NCBI GenBank assembly: GCA_035325705.1
Contig: DAOKZI010000001.1
Location: 310,001 to 374,000 of the forward strand
Source: Ga0077536 sp035325705
Lineage (GTDB): Bacteria > Pseudomonadota > Gammaproteobacteria > Ga0077536
Direction of reading: 5' to 3'
DNA length: 64,000 nucleotides
Of the stretch, positions 1-9,004 are shown piece after piece. Position numbers and translations under genes: made by a program. Positions within the stretch are counted from its first letter, which is position 1, and every line of letters begins with the position of its first letter. Under the pieces are notes generated by a model, which made no database searches, had not been told where the DNA came from, and saw only the letters and a program-made list of their open reading frames with translations.

Positions 1-457
1 CCTGCCACAGCAGGTGCTCGCGCAGCGAACCGCTGCTGCCGCGGATGTTGTCGAACTCGCCGGCTCCATCATCGTGCGCGCCGGTCGGTCCGGACGCGGA
101 CAGCGTGTTGTCGAAGATCTCGTCCCAGTCGCTGTCGACCGGCAAGTCCTCGGGAATGTCCTCGGAGGTCGGCACGCCGAGCTCTTCCGGCACTTCGCCG
201 CCGGCCTCGCCGCTCGCGTCGTAATCACCGCCCTCGGCGCCGTCGCCGCTCGTGCTGCTCACGCCTTCGGCGTTGAAGTCGAGGATCTCGCGCTCCTCCT
301 CCTCGTCGTCGAGCTCGAGCATCATGTTCGAGTCGAGCACCTGCTGGACCTCGAGCTCGAGCTCCATCGACGACAGTTGCAGCAGGCGGATAGCCTGCTG
401 CAACTGGGGGGTCATGGTGAGCTGCTGACCGAGCTTGAGCTGCAGGGACTGTTTCAT
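1..457 (-). CDS. rpoN: RNA polymerase sigma-54 factor RpoN, N-terminal part (cut by window edge)
   Basis: Only about the first 152 residues are in the window. The protein begins MKQSLQLKLGQQLTMTPQLQ, the Gln/Leu-rich region I of sigma-54, which contacts the AAA+ activators. An acidic stretch follows (about residues 45-110, region II), as expected. RpoN directs core polymerase to -24/-12 promoters and needs an activator ATPase to open them. It lies 123 bp downstream of lptB on the same strand, the usual gammaproteobacterial lptB-rpoN order. It matters here because the window also holds a sigma-54 activator (44644-46017) and three candidate sigma-54 promoters. The C-terminal HTH and RpoN box are outside the window. 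Confidence 0.96.
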   Translation of the reverse strand, partial: MKQSLQLKLGQQLTMTPQLQQAIRLLQLSSMELELEVQQVLDSNMMLELDDEEEEREILDFNAEGVSSTSGDGAEGGDYDASGEAGGEVPEELGVPTSEDIPEDLPVDSDWDEIFDNTLSASGPTGAHDDGAGEFDNIRGSSGSLREHLLWQ

Positions 458-580
458 CGAGGATGGAGTCCGAGGGCCTCGTGGCGCACGAGTGGAAGTC
501 TAACAGGCTGGCCCACGGGAACCGGCGCGAGCGGCGCGCACCGGGAATTTTTTACAAAGCCACGCGCGTCCGTCGCGGGA

Positions 581-1306
581 TCACATCGCAAAATCTTCTC
601 CGAGATAGACTTCCCGGACGTGCTCGTCGTCGAGCACCTGGTCCGGCGTGCCTTCGGCAATGATGCGTCCATCGTTCACTATGTAGGCCCGGTCGCAGAT
701 GCCCAGAGTTTCACGCACGTTATGGTCGGTGATCAACACGCCGATGCCGAGTCGGCTCAGGTGCTGGATGATCCGTCGGATGTCGCCGACCGAAATCGGG
801 TCGACGCCCGCGAACGGCTCGTCGAGCAGCACGAAGCGCGGCTGCGACGCCAGCGCACGGGCGATTTCGACTCGCCGGCGCTCACCTCCGGATAGCGACA
901 TGCCGAGGTTTTTCTTGATGTGACTGATGTGAAACTCGCGCAGCAGTCCATCGAGCCGTCGTGCCCGCTGATCGGCAGTGAGCTCGGGGACGATTTCGAG
1001 CACCGCGGCGATGTTCTCCTCGACGGTCAGCTTGCGGAACACCGAGGCCTCCTGCGGCAGATAGCCGAGTCCGCGCCGCGCGCGCAGGTCCATCGGCAGC
1101 GGCGTCAGATCTTCCTTGTCGAGATGGATGCTGCCGCCGTCGCCGCTGACGAGACCGACGATCATGTAGAAGCTCGTCGTCTTGCCCGCGCCGTTCGGCC
1201 CGAGCAGGCCGATCACTTCGCCGCTCGCGACCGACAGGCTCACGTCGCGCACGACCTGGCGCGACTTGTAGGTCTTGGACAGATGGTTGACGCTCAGGAC
1301 CGCCAT
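581..1306 (-). CDS. lptB: LPS export ABC transporter ATPase LptB
   Basis: Cytoplasmic ATPase (241 aa) that drives lipopolysaccharide extraction from the inner membrane with LptF, LptG and LptC. Visible motifs are Walker A GPNGAGKTT (residues 36-44), the ABC signature LSGGERRRVEIARAL, Walker B FVLLDEPFAGVD and the switch histidine in ITDHNVRE. Length matches E. coli LptB (241 aa). It starts 62 bp after lptA and precedes rpoN, so it belongs to the kdsD-kdsC-lptC-lptA-lptB-rpoN run. Nothing unusual is seen. Confidence 0.97.
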   Translation of the reverse strand: MAVLSVNHLSKTYKSRQVVRDVSLSVASGEVIGLLGPNGAGKTTSFYMIVGLVSGDGGSIHLDKEDLTPLPMDLRARRGLGYLPQEASVFRKLTVEENIAAVLEIVPELTADQRARRLDGLLREFHISHIKKNLGMSLSGGERRRVEIARALASQPRFVLLDEPFAGVDPISVGDIRRIIQHLSRLGIGVLITDHNVRETLGICDRAYIVNDGRIIAEGTPDQVLDDEHVREVYLGEDFAM

Positions 1307-1368
1307 CGCTCATCTCCGAGGCACAGCGCGCGAACGGCCGGCGCAGCGCACCGCGGGGGCAGCAGCCC

Positions 1369-1941
1369 TCATGGCGGCGGAGACGCCGGCGCCTTCGGCG
1401 GGATGATCACTTTGATGCGCCCCGGCTTCTGCGCCGCGCCGGCTTTTGCCGGCGCCTCCCCCTGCTGCGGCGTGCCGCGGCCGGTGATGACGCTGCGCTT
1501 GGTGTCGTAGTTGATGCGATAGCCGGTGAACAGGCGCGCGCCCTGCGTCAGCCGTGCATCCTTGATCAGGATGAGCTGATTCTTTTTCGCGAGATACTGG
1601 ATCTGCGCGCCCTCGCCTTCGATATCTTCCTTGCCGCCGTCCGGCGTCTGCTTGAAGTAGGCGGGCTGGCCGTCGAGGAAGACTTCGGTGAGCTGGCGGT
1701 TCTCGTCGAAGTTCGCGCGCATCTTGTCGCCCGTCATGCGGATCGAGCCCTGCGTGACGATGACGTTGCCGATGTAGGTGGTGCGACCTTCGACGTCGTC
1801 CATCTCGGCGAAGTCGGCTTCGATCTCGACCGGCTGGTTCGAATCGGTCGACAGCGCAAGCGCACCGGCGCCCCATAGGCCGAGCAGCAGCGCGAGGCCG
1901 ACTTCCCGGATGACCTCAGTTCGCTTTGTCGTCTTGTTCAA
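1369..1941 (-). CDS. lptA: LPS periplasmic bridge protein LptA
   Basis: Periplasmic protein of 190 aa whose beta-jellyroll units form the LPS bridge between LptC and the outer-membrane LptD. An N-terminal hydrophobic signal segment (about residues 12-30, ending near ALALS) is followed by the OstA-type domain, with the typical segments VEIEADFAEMDD, GNVIVTQGSIRMTGDKM and GYRINYDTKRSVITG. The C-terminus is a Pro/Ala-rich tail. Its start lies inside the 3' end of lptC (26 bp overlap), which suggests translational coupling. Confidence 0.95.
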   Translation of the reverse strand: MNKTTKRTEVIREVGLALLLGLWGAGALALSTDSNQPVEIEADFAEMDDVEGRTTYIGNVIVTQGSIRMTGDKMRANFDENRQLTEVFLDGQPAYFKQTPDGGKEDIEGEGAQIQYLAKKNQLILIKDARLTQGARLFTGYRINYDTKRSVITGRGTPQQGEAPAKAGAAQKPGRIKVIIPPKAPASPPP

Positions 1942-2488
1942 TGCGGCTTCTGACCCGTTGCAAGAGTTCGAGGCGGTTGTGCGCGAAATTGGCGCGGAAG
2001 CCGCGAGTCTTCGACACCGTCCGCGGTCCCTTGATGGTGGCGGCGTTGTCCGTCTCGGCGTACTGCACCTTCGGAAACACGCGCAGCTCCGAGGTGAGGA
2101 TTTCGAATTCCCGTTCGCCGGCGTCGTCGAGCCGCCAGATTTCCACGCGACCGTGCAAGAGCACCAGCTCCATGTCGGACTTCACGGTGCCGCGTTCGGC
2201 CGTGACTTGCCAGGGACTCGCCGTGTCATTGTAAATCTCCATCCGCGGACGGGCCAATTCGGTCGAGTCGTCGTCCGGATAGTGATAGACGCGGTCGGCG
2301 ATCAGCACGTTCTGCAGCTCGCCCTGCTTGTTCATCGAATGGCGCACCATGTCGACGAGGTAGTAATCCGGCTCGTGCGGTCCGGCCGGCGCAGGACGGC
2401 TTTCATCCTCGGCGAGCAGCCGCCACAGCCAGAACGAGCCGGCGCAGATCAGCACGGCGACCAGCGCTGTCCAGTGTGTCCTGCCCAT
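1916..2488 (-). CDS. lptC: LPS export inner-membrane-anchored protein LptC
   Basis: A 190 aa bitopic protein with one N-terminal transmembrane helix (about residues 7-25) and a periplasmic OstA-like domain that receives LPS from LptB2FG and passes it to LptA. The segments SMNKQGELQNVLIADRVYHY and TSELRVFPKVQYAETDNAAT are typical of the YrbK/LptC family. It lies 23 bp downstream of kdsC and overlaps lptA by 26 bp. Confidence 0.93.
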   Translation of the reverse strand: MGRTHWTALVAVLICAGSFWLWRLLAEDESRPAPAGPHEPDYYLVDMVRHSMNKQGELQNVLIADRVYHYPDDDSTELARPRMEIYNDTASPWQVTAERGTVKSDMELVLLHGRVEIWRLDDAGEREFEILTSELRVFPKVQYAETDNAATIKGPRTVSKTRGFRANFAHNRLELLQRVRSRIEQDDKAN

Positions 2489-2511
2489 CGCGCGCCGCGG
2501 CTTGCGCCGCG

Positions 2512-3048
2512 CTAGATCCCGTAACGGGCGTATTGCGCGGCCAGCGAGCCGCCCGCCGTCATCAGCAGCTCGCAGATTTCGCGCACGGCCCCGCGTCCCC
2601 CCGCGGCGCGCGTGCGATAGCGCGCGGCCGCGACGCAGGCCGGGTGACCGTCGGCGACCGTCACGGGCAGCCCCACTCGGCGCAGCACCGGCACGTCGGG
2701 CAGATCGTCTCCCGCGTAGCAGACCGCAGCCGCGGTGATGCCCAGTTTCGCTTCGAGCTCGGCGAGCGCGGCCAGCTTGTCGCGTTGGCCCTGGTAGACG
2801 TATTCGATGCCGAGCTCGGCCATGCGCGCGGCGACCACCGGCGAGCGCCGGCCGGTGATGACGGCGATCGCCATGCCGCTGTCGCGCAGCATCACGAGGC
2901 CCTGACCGTCGCGCACGTCGAAGACCTTGTACTCCTCGCCCTGCGGGCCGAGGAATAGCTGGCCATTGGTCAGCACGCCGTCGACGTCGAAGGCGGCGAG
3001 GCGGATGCCGGTCGCGGCAACGAGCAGCTCTGGCGGGAACTCGCTCAC
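2512..3048 (-). CDS. kdsC: 3-deoxy-D-manno-octulosonate 8-phosphate phosphatase KdsC
   Basis: HAD-superfamily phosphatase (178 aa) that dephosphorylates Kdo-8-phosphate, giving free Kdo for LPS inner-core synthesis. The nucleophile motif AFDVDGVLTNG is near the N-terminus, and the later Mg-binding motif is YAGDDLPDVPVL. The best start is a GTG at 3048, which overlaps the kdsD stop codon as GTGA, so translation is probably coupled. No ATG in this frame gives the family length (E. coli KdsC 188 aa). Confidence 0.94.
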   Translation of the reverse strand: MSEFPPELLVAATGIRLAAFDVDGVLTNGQLFLGPQGEEYKVFDVRDGQGLVMLRDSGMAIAVITGRRSPVVAARMAELGIEYVYQGQRDKLAALAELEAKLGITAAAVCYAGDDLPDVPVLRRVGLPVTVADGHPACVAAARYRTRAAGGRGAVREICELLMTAGGSLAAQYARYGI

Positions 3049-4049
3049 AGCACCTTGGCTTTGAGGAGATCGTGCATGTTCAGCACCCCGACCAGGGTCC
3101 GTTCGCCGTCGACCACCAGCAGCGCGTTGATCTTCGCCTCCTGCATCACGCGCAGCGCCTCGGCGGCGAGCATGTCGGCTTCGCCGGTGCGGCAGCGGCG
3201 GGTCATCACGCCCGCGACCGGCGCATTCAGCACCTCCGGACCACGGTCGAGGGCGCGGCGCAGATCGCCGTCGGTGAAGATGCCCGCGAGGCGGCCGTCG
3301 GCGCCGACCACGGCGGTGAGACCCAGCCCCTTGCGCGTCATCTCGAGCAGGGCGTCGACGACCCGCGTGTCCGGATGCACCACCGGCATTTGCTCGCCCT
3401 GGTGCATCAGATCCCTGATCTTCAGCAACAGCCGGCGGCCGAGCGCGCCGCCGGGATGCGAGCGCGCGAAGTCCTCCTGCGTGAAACCGCGGGCCTCGAG
3501 CAGCGCGACGGCCAGCGCATCGCCCATCGCGAGCGCCGCAGTGGTGCTGGAGGTCGGCGCGAGACCGAGCGGACAAGCCTCCTGCGCGACCGGCACGTAG
3601 AGATGGACGCTCGCCGCCTCGGCCAAGGTCGAGCGCGGATTGCCCGTCATCGCGATCAGGGGCACGCCGAGGCGCTTGATCAGCGGCACCAACACCCGCA
3701 GCTCGTCGGTTTCGCCCGAATTCGACAGCGCGAAGACCACGTCCGCGGTCGTGATCATGCCCATGTCACCGTGGCTGGCCTCGCCGGGGTGCACGAAAAA
3801 GGCCGGCGTGCCCGTGCTGGCGAGCGTGGCGGCGAACTTGCTGCCGATGTGGCCCGATTTGCCCATGCCGAGCACGACGATGCGCCCGCGACAGGCGAGC
3901 ATGTGGCGCGCGGCGGCGACGAAGGCGTCGTCGATGCGGTCGACGAGGCCGGCGAGCGTACGGGCTTCGATCTCGATGACCGCGCGGCCGAGCTGCTTCA
4001 AGCGGCAAGCGTCGGCCACGGGCGGCGCGGAAGGCTCACGATCGGTCAT
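3045..4049 (-). CDS. kdsD: D-arabinose 5-phosphate isomerase KdsD
   Basis: Interconverts ribulose-5-phosphate and arabinose-5-phosphate, the first step of Kdo synthesis. The protein (334 aa; E. coli KdsD 328) has an N-terminal SIS sugar isomerase domain with GMGKSGHIGSKFAATLASTG and ALSNSGETDEL, then two CBS domains in the C-terminal 130 residues. The ATG at 4049 (MTDREPS) was chosen. The frame stays open to 4259, but that would add about 70 arginine-rich, family-foreign residues overlapping the divergent murU. First gene of the Kdo-Lpt-rpoN run. Confidence 0.94.
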   Translation of the reverse strand: MTDREPSAPPVADACRLKQLGRAVIEIEARTLAGLVDRIDDAFVAAARHMLACRGRIVVLGMGKSGHIGSKFAATLASTGTPAFFVHPGEASHGDMGMITTADVVFALSNSGETDELRVLVPLIKRLGVPLIAMTGNPRSTLAEAASVHLYVPVAQEACPLGLAPTSSTTAALAMGDALAVALLEARGFTQEDFARSHPGGALGRRLLLKIRDLMHQGEQMPVVHPDTRVVDALLEMTRKGLGLTAVVGADGRLAGIFTDGDLRRALDRGPEVLNAPVAGVMTRRCRTGEADMLAAEALRVMQEAKINALLVVDGERTLVGVLNMHDLLKAKVL

Positions 4050-4210
4050 GCGCGGGGATGTCGGTGGCCGATGGCGGCTCTCTGGATGTCGGCGGCAAGC
4101 GGGCAGGCGTTGCACGTACGCGGCGCTATTCGACCGGATTACAGTAGGCAGCGCAAGCGCGGCCGTCGCGCCGCGCGCCTTACCCGAAAGACTGCCGGAT
4201 CGAGTTCTCC

Positions 4211-4897
4211 ATGAAAGCCATGTTGCTCGCCGCCGGCCGCGGCGAACGCCTGCGACCACTGACCGACCATACGCCGAAGCCGCTCTTGGAAGTCGGCGGT
4301 CGCGCGCTGATCGAGTGGCAGATCGCGCGGCTCGTCGACGCCGGGATCCGCGACTTCGTGATCAACCTCGCCCATCTGGGCGATCGCATCGCGGCCCAGC
4401 TCGGCGACGGCCGTGGTCTCGGCGTGCGCATCGCGTACAGCGTCGAGCCGCCCGGCGCGCTGGACACGGGTGGCGGCATCCGCCACGCACTGCCCTTGCT
4501 CGGTGAGGCGCCGTTCATCGTCGCCAATGCCGACGTCTGGATCGAGCTCGACTTCGCACGGCTGCCGAGCCTGACGCGGGATCTCGCCCACCTCGTGCTC
4601 GTGCCCAATCCCGCGCACAACGCGCAGGGCGACTTTGCCTTGGACGGCGCGCGCGTGCACTGCGCAGGCGAGCCGCGTCACACTTTTTCCGGCGTCGCGC
4701 TGTACTCGCCGGTGCTGTTCGCCACGCAGGAGGAGGGCCGTTTTCCGCTCGCGCCCCTGCTGCGGCGAGCGGCCGCGGAGGGTCGCGTCGGCGGTCAATT
4801 GCACACCGGGATCTGGATCGACGTCGGTACGCCCGAACGCCTGGCGGTCGCCCGGCAACGGGCGGCAAGCTTGACAAGCCGTCCGGAGATGGGTTAG
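4211..4897 (+). CDS. murU: MurU-like N-acetylmuramate-1-phosphate uridylyltransferase
   Basis: Nucleotidyltransferase (228 aa) with the N-terminal signature MKAMLLAAGRGERLRPLTDH, a KPLLEVGG substrate loop and the metal-binding NADVW. In Pseudomonas MurU makes UDP-MurNAc from MurNAc-1-phosphate in the peptidoglycan recycling shortcut, after the kinase AmgK. Length and sequence fit MurU better than the longer glucose-1-phosphate enzymes, but amgK, its usual upstream neighbour, is not here. It is divergent from kdsD, 161 bp apart. A different sugar-1-phosphate substrate remains possible. Confidence 0.78.
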   Translation: MKAMLLAAGRGERLRPLTDHTPKPLLEVGGRALIEWQIARLVDAGIRDFVINLAHLGDRIAAQLGDGRGLGVRIAYSVEPPGALDTGGGIRHALPLLGEAPFIVANADVWIELDFARLPSLTRDLAHLVLVPNPAHNAQGDFALDGARVHCAGEPRHTFSGVALYSPVLFATQEEGRFPLAPLLRRAAAEGRVGGQLHTGIWIDVGTPERLAVARQRAASLTSRPEMG

Positions 4898-5019
4898 GGC
4901 ATCTTCATCATAATCAATGGTTTATTTGATCCAACTCGGTTTTCTCCTTACCATGCCTGCCATCTCATCTCCCCTGAACGGATGATGGCCTGCCTACTTG
5001 GACTGTTGCGGATCCGCGA

Positions 5020-5048
5020 TTGAACTGTCCGTCCGAGCGGGGTAAATA
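5020..5048 (+). promoter_or_regulatory. Candidate sigma-70 promoter of the mltF-like gene
   Basis: TTGAAC (5020-5025), a 17-nt spacer and TAAATA (5043-5048) lie about 40 bp upstream of the transglycosylase ATG. This local A/T-rich patch is in a GC-rich intergenic region (4898-5087). No strong Shine-Dalgarno is seen before the ATG at 5088. Called by eye only. Confidence 0.5.
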
Positions 5049-5087
5049 GGCCGCACCAGACTAGAAAAACGATACGCCTACGCTGGT

Positions 5088-7166
5088 ATGTTTCGTGGAA
5101 TTCGAGTCAGCGCCGCCTGGCTGGGCTGCGCTGTGGGTCTGCTGCTGCACGTCGGCGGCGCCCACGCCAACGCCCGGCCGCCCGCGCCCCGGATAGTCGC
5201 TGCACCGGCCCTCGCGCCGGCGGCACCGGACGTGGTGCGCGTGCTCGCCTTGCCGGCGGCGGGCGACACGCAGGGCGTCGGCGACGAGCAGGCGCACCGC
5301 ATGCTGGAGGATTTCGCCCGCGCGCTCGGCCGCCGCCTCGAATGGTCCACCGTCGCGCGCCCGACGCAGGCGCTGCCCCGCATCCTCGAGGGCAGCGTCG
5401 ACGTCGTCGTCGGCGCGGGCCCCGCGCAGTCGGACTCGGCGGCCGCGGCACTGCTCACCGCGACCTCGCCCGTTGCCACCGAGCGCTATGTCGTGGTCGG
5501 CCGCACCGACAACGCGGCCCGCAATCCGCTCGAGCTGGCGCAAATGAGCGTCGCGATGGCGCTGGGCTCGCCGCACTGGCGTTATTTCGAACGCGTGCAG
5601 AAGGCCGTCCCCGGGCTGAAACTGCACGCGCTCGCCAACGAGCTGCCGCGCGCCGCGCCGCTGCAGCTCGTCGCCGACGGCATGATCGACGTCGCGGTCC
5701 TGCCGGTCACGGGCGGCCTGGATTTCCTCGCCGAGCAACCGCGCCTCAAACGCCTCTTCGATCTGACCCCGGAGCGCCCATTGAGCTGGTACGTGCGGCG
5801 CACCGATCCGAGCCTGCTCGCGAGCCTCAACCAGTTCATCGACCGCTACCACGCCGCCTACTTCGAACCCTCGACCTTCGTGCGCGACTTCGCCGCCATC
5901 AAGCGACGCGGCGTGCTGCGGATCATCACCCGCGTCGAGCCCGGCAACTATTACATCCGGGACGGCAAGCCCTCGGGATTCGAGCTCGAGCTCGCCGCGA
6001 GCTTCGCCGAGCGGCACAAGCTCAGACTGGAAGTGCGCGTCGCCCACGACGACGCGCAGATGCTCGACTGGCTCGCGCGGGGTGCCGGCGATCTGATCAC
6101 GGGACGGCTCGCGGGCACGCCGACGCACGACGCGCCGGCGTGCGCGCGCTCCCGCAGCTACGGCTATGAAGCCTTCGCGACGGTCAGTCGCCGCGATCTG
6201 CCGCTGCGCTCGCCGGCGGATCTCGAGGGCCTGGTGCTCGCCGCCACCGAAGGCTCGCCGGCCTACCGGGCGCTGCTGTCGATGCGCATGCGCCAGCCGG
6301 CGATGACGGTGATCGCGGTGTCGCCCGAAGTCTCGGAGGAGCTCCTGCTCCAGCGCGTGGCCGACGGCATGGTCGACGCGACAGTGGTGTCCGGAACCGA
6401 CGCCGCGCGGCTGCGCGCGCTGCATCCCGAGCTCGATGTCGGCACCTCGATCGCGCACGACTACCAGTATCGCTGGACCGTGCGCGAAGGCGATGCGGCG
6501 CTGCTCGAGGCGATCGACGATTTCCTGGTCGACGCCCGAAAATCCGGCCTGACGGCGATACTCGCCGCGCGCTACGGCGCCGAACGCCAGGCGCGGACGC
6601 TCTTCGCCGAACGCGACGCCCGGCTCTCGCCCTATGATCCCATCGTGCAGCGCTATGCCGATCGCTACGGCTTCGACTGGCGGCTGATCGCCGCCCAGAT
6701 GTATCAGGAGAGCCAGTTCGATCCGCGCGCCGTGTCGCCGAGCGGCGCCCGCGGTCTCATGCAGCTCATGCCGCGCACCGCGCTCGCGCTCGGCTTCGCG
6801 GACCTCGCGCGTCCGGAAAGCGCGATCCACGCCGGCGTCAAATACCTCTACGAATTGCGCAACGAAATCGATGCCGACGTCCCGGTCGGCGAGCGGACCT
6901 GGTTCGCGCTCGCCGCCTACAATCTGGGCCCCAAGCGCGTCCAGCACGCGCGCCGCTATGCCGCGCGGCTGCAGCTCGATCCGAACCGCTGGGCGGGCAA
7001 TGTCGAAGTGGCGATGCTGCGCCTGGCGAAGATCGGTCGCGGCGACGGCAATCGACGCTACGGCCAGGCCTTGATCTACGTGCGCACCATCCAGTCCCTG
7101 TACGGCAGCTATCGCAATCTGCAGGTATCGGCCGCTCCCGGCTTGAGCGGCGTGCCGCGCGCCTGA
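5088..7166 (+). CDS. MltF-like membrane-bound lytic transglycosylase with two solute-binding modules
   Basis: Periplasmic peptidoglycan-cleaving enzyme of 692 aa. A signal or anchor segment (residues 9-27) is followed by two tandem type-3 periplasmic solute-binding-like modules (about 50-265 and 275-505), then a lytic transglycosylase domain (about 515-650). The catalytic glutamate is probably E541 in MYQESQFDPRAVS, followed by GARGLMQLMP and the family motif AYNLGPKRV. E. coli MltF (518 aa) has one solute-binding module, and in that family it is a regulatory module rather than a transporter part. The extra N-terminal module makes this protein about 170 residues longer. It converges with queC, 15 bp away. 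Confidence 0.87.
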   Translation: MFRGIRVSAAWLGCAVGLLLHVGGAHANARPPAPRIVAAPALAPAAPDVVRVLALPAAGDTQGVGDEQAHRMLEDFARALGRRLEWSTVARPTQALPRILEGSVDVVVGAGPAQSDSAAAALLTATSPVATERYVVVGRTDNAARNPLELAQMSVAMALGSPHWRYFERVQKAVPGLKLHALANELPRAAPLQLVADGMIDVAVLPVTGGLDFLAEQPRLKRLFDLTPERPLSWYVRRTDPSLLASLNQFIDRYHAAYFEPSTFVRDFAAIKRRGVLRIITRVEPGNYYIRDGKPSGFELELAASFAERHKLRLEVRVAHDDAQMLDWLARGAGDLITGRLAGTPTHDAPACARSRSYGYEAFATVSRRDLPLRSPADLEGLVLAATEGSPAYRALLSMRMRQPAMTVIAVSPEVSEELLLQRVADGMVDATVVSGTDAARLRALHPELDVGTSIAHDYQYRWTVREGDAALLEAIDDFLVDARKSGLTAILAARYGAERQARTLFAERDARLSPYDPIVQRYADRYGFDWRLIAAQMYQESQFDPRAVSPSGARGLMQLMPRTALALGFADLARPESAIHAGVKYLYELRNEIDADVPVGERTWFALAAYNLGPKRVQHARRYAARLQLDPNRWAGNVEVAMLRLAKIGRGDGNRRYGQALIYVRTIQSLYGSYRNLQVSAAPGLSGVPRA

Positions 7167-7181
7167 GCGCGCGTCGCCGCT

Positions 7182-7868
7182 TCATGCGTAGTGCGTCGGA
7201 TCGGGGAGACCGGCGTCGACAAAGCCCTGAGCACGCAGGCGGCAGGCATCGCAGCGACCGCAAGCCCGGCCTTCGGCGTCGGCCTGGTAGCAGGACACCG
7301 TCATGCCGTAGTCGACGCCGAGCGCCGTTCCCCAGCGCAGGATGTCCGGCTTGCCGAGCTCCATCAGCGGCGCCTGGACGATGGGCGCCCGCCCTTCGAG
7401 ACCGGCCTTGGTCGCGGCCCGCGCGAGCGCGTTGAAAGCCGCGATGAACGGCGGCCGGCAGTCCGGGTAACCGGAATAGTCGATCGCGTTCGCGCCGATG
7501 TGGATCTCCTGCGCGCCGAGCACCTCGGCCCAGGCGAGGGCGACGGCCAGCATGACGGTGTTGCGGGCCGGCACGTAGGTGGCGGGAATGCCCGCGCTCG
7601 CCGCTTCGGGCACTGCGAGGGAGGAGTCGGTCAGCGCCGAGCCGCCGAACTGGCCGAGATCGACCCGCGCGATGCGATGCTCGCGGACGGCGAAGCGGGC
7701 GGCGAGGGCGCGGGCAGCCGCCAGCTCGGCGAGATGGCGCTGGCCGTAGTCGATGGTCAAGGCGTAACAGGCGTGGCCGGCGGCGCTGGCCGCGGCGAGC
7801 ACCGTCGCCGAATCGAGCCCGCCGGAAAGCAGGATGACACTGCGGATCGTCGCCGCCACCGCCGGCAA
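7182..7868 (-). CDS. queC: 7-cyano-7-deazaguanine synthase QueC
   Basis: ATP-dependent enzyme (228 aa) that converts 7-carboxy-7-deazaguanine to preQ0 in queuosine tRNA-base synthesis. Visible features are the PP-loop LLSGGLDSAT near residue 13, YVPARNTVML, and the C-terminal zinc-binding cysteines in SCYQADAEGRACGRCDAC. It lies 18 bp downstream of cpoB at the end of the tol-pal block. In several gammaproteobacteria queE sits between cpoB and queC; it is absent here. Confidence 0.95.
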   Translation of the reverse strand: MPAVAATIRSVILLSGGLDSATVLAAASAAGHACYALTIDYGQRHLAELAAARALAARFAVREHRIARVDLGQFGGSALTDSSLAVPEAASAGIPATYVPARNTVMLAVALAWAEVLGAQEIHIGANAIDYSGYPDCRPPFIAAFNALARAATKAGLEGRAPIVQAPLMELGKPDILRWGTALGVDYGMTVSCYQADAEGRACGRCDACRLRAQGFVDAGLPDPTHYA

Positions 7869-7886
7869 GACCTGCTCGCGCGCCGC

Positions 7887-8951
7887 TCAGCGCGCGGCCT
7901 TGAGCTGACCGAGACGTTCCTCGGCAAGACGCGCCGCGGCCGAGCCCGGGAAGCGCTTGCGCAGATCCTCGAGCACCGCGCGCGCTTCCTCGTGCTTGCC
8001 GAGCGAGTCGTAGCTGTAGCCAATCTTCAGCATCGCATGCGACAGCTTCCGGCTCTGCGGATAATTCGCGAGCATCTTTTCGTACTCGGTGACGGCGGCG
8101 GCGTAGTCGCGTTTCGCGTAGTGCGCCTCGGCCAACCAGTATTGGGCGTTGTCACCGTACTGGCTCTGCGGATACTTCGCCTGGAAGTCATTGAAGGCGG
8201 CGATGGCGCGATCGTATTCACCGGCCCGCAGCAACGCGAAGGCGTCGCGATAAGCCGCTTCGGAGGAGGCATCGTCCAGCGTCGGCGTCTGCGCGAGCGG
8301 CGGCGCGACCTCACCGGGGTTCGTCACGCCAGCGGCGGCGCGCCCGGGCAGCGGCGCCGGCGCGAGCGTGGGCTCGATCGGCGCTACGCCCGCCTGGGAC
8401 GGCGTCTTCACCGGCGGCAGCGGCGCGCCATCGGCGTCGACGGGCCCCGGCGCGGCCAACGGCTCGGTGTCCGACGCCGCGCTGCTTTCCGCCGGCGGCG
8501 CGGCGCCGAGCCCGGCGTCGGCATCGGCCGCTGGCGCCATGCCGGCCGTCTCGGTTTCGACCTGCAGCGCGGACTGCGGCGCCGGCGTCCCGGCGACCGC
8601 ATCGCCCGGTGCGGGCGACAACATCGGCAGCGCGCCGGCCTGGTCCGTGCGCGCGGCGCCGCCGCCTTCGATCGTCTGCAGCCTGCGATCGAGATCCGTA
8701 TAGACCGAGGTCTGGCTCTTCTTTAGCTGCTCGATTTCGTAGCCGAGGTTCTCGAGCTGACCGCGCAGCGCCTGGTTCTCCTGCTTCAGGCGCTCGACCT
8801 CGTTCAGCAGATCGATCAGGCCGCGGTTGGACAGCGCCTGCTCGAGCTTGCCGACGCGCCCCGCGAGATCCGTGCTCGCGTTCTGCGCCCCGGCCGGAAG
8901 CCCCAGCACCAGCGCGCCACACAGGGTGAGGACCAGGGACGTGCGCCGCAT
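7887..8951 (-). CDS. cpoB: Cell division coordinator CpoB (YbgF)
   Basis: Periplasmic Tol-Pal partner that coordinates peptidoglycan synthesis with outer-membrane constriction. A signal peptide (residues 1-22) is followed by a coiled coil (about 28-90), a long Ala/Pro-rich linker (about 95-220) and C-terminal TPR repeats (about 225-350), with segments such as YDRAIAAFNDFQAKYPQS and DNAQYWLAEAHYAKRDYAAA. At 354 aa it is about 90 residues longer than E. coli CpoB, mostly because of the linker. It lies 53 bp after pal. Confidence 0.92.
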   Translation of the reverse strand: MRRTSLVLTLCGALVLGLPAGAQNASTDLAGRVGKLEQALSNRGLIDLLNEVERLKQENQALRGQLENLGYEIEQLKKSQTSVYTDLDRRLQTIEGGGAARTDQAGALPMLSPAPGDAVAGTPAPQSALQVETETAGMAPAADADAGLGAAPPAESSAASDTEPLAAPGPVDADGAPLPPVKTPSQAGVAPIEPTLAPAPLPGRAAAGVTNPGEVAPPLAQTPTLDDASSEAAYRDAFALLRAGEYDRAIAAFNDFQAKYPQSQYGDNAQYWLAEAHYAKRDYAAAVTEYEKMLANYPQSRKLSHAMLKIGYSYDSLGKHEEARAVLEDLRKRFPGSAAARLAEERLGQLKAAR

Positions 8952-9004
8952 CGGCTTGCTCCTCGTCCGGCGACGCGCGCGGCACGCCGCCGGAGGTGTC
9001 GGAA

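Noticed and set aside
4050..4259. N-terminal extension of kdsD by 70 residues
   Set aside because: It is Arg-rich, not in the family, and overlaps the start of the divergent murU gene.
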